From positions 1 to 64,000 of the forward strand of contig JAHCAU010000014.1 of NCBI GenBank assembly GCA_019634715.1: a stretch of DNA of 64,000 bases, written 5' to 3'. This document shows, piece by piece, positions 61,746-64,000 of the stretch. The stretch's first letter is position 1. Each line of letters begins with the position of its first letter. The stretch is from Lysobacter sp. (GTDB taxonomy: Bacteria > Pseudomonadota > Gammaproteobacteria > Xanthomonadales > Xanthomonadaceae). The translations under genes and the position numbers were made by a program. Below the pieces are notes generated by a model that saw only the letters and a list, made by a program, of their open reading frames with translations, ran no database searches and was not told the origin of the DNA.

Positions 61746-64000
61746 ATGTCCCTGCGCGATCGCCTGCTCGAACCACGGGGCCTGTTCCACGGCGCCCTGT
61801 TCAAGGACATGCTGCGCACGCACTTCGACACCGGCTGCCTGCAGCAGGGCGTGCGCGTCGGCGCGTTCCGCATCGTCCGCGAACTCGGTCGCGGCGGCAT
61901 GGGCGTGGTCTACCTGGCCGAGCGCGCGGACGGCGAATTCGAACAGAGCGTCGCGCTGAAATGGCTGCACGACGCCAGGCTCTCGCCCGAAAGCGCCGCG
62001 CTGTTCCGCCGCGAACGCCAGTTCCTCGCCGAGCTGTCGCATCCGAACATCGCGCGCCTGATCGACGGCGGCCGCACCGACGAAGGCCATCTGTGGTTCG
62101 CGATGGAATACATCGAAGGCCTGCCGATCGACCGCCATGCCGACACGCACCGCCTGGACGAGCGGCAGCGCGTCGAACTGATGCTGCCGGTGCTGCAGGC
62201 CGTGGAATTCGCGCATGGCCGGCTGCTGATCCATCGCGACATCAAGCCCGGCAACGTGATGATCGATGCCGGCGGCCGCGCGAAATTGCTGGACTTCGGC
62301 ATTGCCGGCCTCGCGCAGGAACGCGACCAGGCATCGGCGTTCACGCCCGAGTACGCCAGCCCCGAGCAGCGCGCGCTGGGGCCGGTCGGCACCGCGTCGG
62401 ATGTCTGGCAGCTCGGCCGGCTGCTGCAGGCGGTGCTTGCCGCAGGCGCGGCGCAGCCACCCTCGCGCGACCTGCAGGCGATCATCGCCAAGGCCACCGC
62501 CGACGCCCCCGGGCAGCGCTACGTCACCGCCACGGCGCTCAAGTACGACCTCGAGCGTTTCCTGGCCCGCAGGCCGGTACAGGCACGCCAGGGCGGCGTG
62601 GCCTATCGATGGACGCGGCTCGCGCAGCGCCATCCGGTCGGCAGCCTCAGCGCCGGGCTGGTCACGCTGGGCGTGATCACGCTGGTCGCCGGTTTCCTCC
62701 ACTACGCCGCGACCGAGCGCACGCGCCTGCGCCAGGCGCGCGACGAAACGCTGGCGGTGAACCGCTTCCTCAACGAGGACGTGCTCGGCGCCGGTGACCC
62801 CTTCGTCGGCAGCGCGAAGGACACGCCGATCTCGGACATCCTGGAAGCGGCGCTGGACAAGGCCGAACGCCGTTTCGCCGACCACCCCGGCATCGCCGGC
62901 CGCATCCAGACCACGATCGGCTACACGCTGATGAGCCGGGGCCATTACGCCTCGGCCGAAGACGCCTCGCGTCGCGCCAGCCGGCTGCTGCTGGCCAGCG
63001 ACGGCGAGAACGCCGAGAGTAGCGGCGAAGCGCGCCTGCTGCGCGCGATGCTCGACATGCAGATGGGCGATGCGCAGGCCGCGCAGTCGAAGCTCGAAGC
63101 GCTGCAGTCGCGTTTTCCCTACGACAAGCAAGCGCCGACGCTCCTGCAGTTCAGGATCCAGGGTTCGCTGGCGTGGAACGCGCTGCTGGGCAACGACGCC
63201 GACACCTGCGCGCGCATCTACATGCACATCCTCGCGCATGCGCGCGGCATCCCCGACAACGAACTGAGCGATGGCTACAACGGCCTGAGCCTGTGCCAGA
63301 GCAACCTGGCCCGCTTCGACGACGCCCTGCGCAGCGCGCGCCGCTCGGAAGCCTACAGCGTGCGCTTCAGCGGCGCGGACAGCGGCATCGCCTCGCTCTC
63401 GCGCGTGCGCGTGGCGACCGCGCTCAGCGGCCTCGGACGGCACGACGAAGCGACGCGCATGCTGCAGCGCGAAGTGGCCCACCTCGGCCGCCTGCTCGGC
63501 AGCGACCACGGCACCACGGTCACCTACGTGAACCTGCTCGGCTCGATGCACCTGTGCGCGAACGACAACGTCAACGCCGCGGCCTGGCTGGCGCGCGCCG
63601 TCGATGGCCGGCACCGGACCGTCGGCGCATCGCATGCCTGGACCACGGGCACCACGGCGCAATATGTCGTCGCGCTGATCCGCGCGGGGCAGCCCGACAC
63701 CGCCCGGCCGCTGGTCGATCAGCTGTCGGCCCTCGGTCCGGTGAACGACGATCCCAGCGCCCAGATATGGATCGACCGTGCGCTCGGCGAGTGGCACCTG
63801 CGACGTGGCGACCGCGAACAGGCCCTGGCCTACTACCGCAGCGCGCGCGAACTGGCGCTGGCCTCGAACCAGCGCATCCGCTCGAACCTGCATGCGATCG
63901 AAGCCGGCTACGGCCTGAGCCTGGCCCAGGCCGGACGCACGACGGAAGCGCTCGCTGCGTACGAACGCGCGATCGCCGCGATTCCCGACGCCAGCCGCTG
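61746..64000 (+). CDS. Ser/Thr protein kinase with C-terminal TPR-like sensor (partial)
   Basis: At least 751 residues are present and the frame runs off the right edge. The kinase domain (about 35-290) has the Gly loop ELGRGGMGVVYLAERAD, Lys in SVALKWLHDA, catalytic HRDIKPGNVM, and DFG in AKLLDFGIAGL. The activation end reads FTPEYASPEQRA. A single membrane helix near 305-325 (SLSAGLVTLGVITLVAGFLH) separates it from a large TPR-like helical region with repeats such as ALAYYRSARELALASNQ and ALAAYERAIAAIPDA. It is probably the activating kinase of the adjacent sigma factor. Confidence 0.92.
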   Translation, partial: MSLRDRLLEPRGLFHGALFKDMLRTHFDTGCLQQGVRVGAFRIVRELGRGGMGVVYLAERADGEFEQSVALKWLHDARLSPESAALFRRERQFLAELSHPNIARLIDGGRTDEGHLWFAMEYIEGLPIDRHADTHRLDERQRVELMLPVLQAVEFAHGRLLIHRDIKPGNVMIDAGGRAKLLDFGIAGLAQERDQASAFTPEYASPEQRALGPVGTASDVWQLGRLLQAVLAAGAAQPPSRDLQAIIAKATADAPGQRYVTATALKYDLERFLARRPVQARQGGVAYRWTRLAQRHPVGSLSAGLVTLGVITLVAGFLHYAATERTRLRQARDETLAVNRFLNEDVLGAGDPFVGSAKDTPISDILEAALDKAERRFADHPGIAGRIQTTIGYTLMSRGHYASAEDASRRASRLLLASDGENAESSGEARLLRAMLDMQMGDAQAAQSKLEALQSRFPYDKQAPTLLQFRIQGSLAWNALLGNDADTCARIYMHILAHARGIPDNELSDGYNGLSLCQSNLARFDDALRSARRSEAYSVRFSGADSGIASLSRVRVATALSGLGRHDEATRMLQREVAHLGRLLGSDHGTTVTYVNLLGSMHLCANDNVNAAAWLARAVDGRHRTVGASHAWTTGTTAQYVVALIRAGQPDTARPLVDQLSALGPVNDDPSAQIWIDRALGEWHLRRGDREQALAYYRSARELALASNQRIRSNLHAIEAGYGLSLAQAGRTTEALAAYERAIAAIPDASR

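Overview
The window is about 64 kb of high-GC chromosome. Gene content and protein wording point to a gammaproteobacterium of the Xanthomonadaceae/Lysobacteraceae (Lysobacter, Luteimonas or Xanthomonas type): an ahpC-ahpF-oxyR block, an EIIA-HPr-EI regulatory phosphotransferase set, lptF/lptG, algH-ruvX-pyrB, an ECF43-type sigma factor beside a TPR Ser/Thr kinase, and GTAG-headed REP palindromes. This assignment is inferred from content, not from a database match. No rRNA, tRNA, CRISPR array, prophage or classical IS transposase was seen.

Layout. 0-6.9 kb: 3-methyladenine glycosylase (cut by the left edge), prfC, small hypotheticals, a hemolysin III/PAQR membrane protein, proline iminopeptidase, a DUF5713 protein and prmC. 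6.9-12.6 kb: peroxide defence, with an OxyR box upstream of ahpC, then ahpF, oxyR, a rubrerythrin, a DUF3501 protein and a membrane-anchored hypothetical. 12.7-24.4 kb: msrA, a 7TM-GGDEF cyclase, glnS, a lipoprotein and deaminase pair, rlmM, a disrupted nucleotidyltransferase and the PTS genes. 24.4-34 kb: a HAD phosphatase, purL, dsbC, xerD, an RDD protein and lptG/lptF. 34-43.4 kb: pepA-holC-valS, then rimI, a candidate holD and pssA on the other strand, then a DUF4124 protein and proS. 43.5-53.2 kb: an H-NS-like protein, a ThrE-type exporter, three paralogous secreted proteins, etfBA, an ATP-grasp protein and a CoA-transferase pair. 53.3-60.2 kb: algH, a DEDDh exonuclease, ruvX, pyrB, a desaturase with its ferredoxin-type reductase and a divergent FabR-like regulator, and mgtE. 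60.2-64 kb: a poorly coding stretch, then the ECF sigma factor and kinase, cut by the right edge.

The genes are mostly housekeeping. The unusual material is of three kinds. First, there are many palindromic repeats. One sits in frame inside rlmM, one splits a nucleotidyltransferase gene, two copies share identical 21-bp arms, and one block before the RDD gene is five consecutive hairpins. Second, there is a family of three secreted proteins that share an N-terminal helical region, a VDTR beta-type module and a C-terminal CCRVPGR motif. Third, there is a divergent psi-like (HolD) protein between pssA and rimI. These are the parts most worth follow-up.
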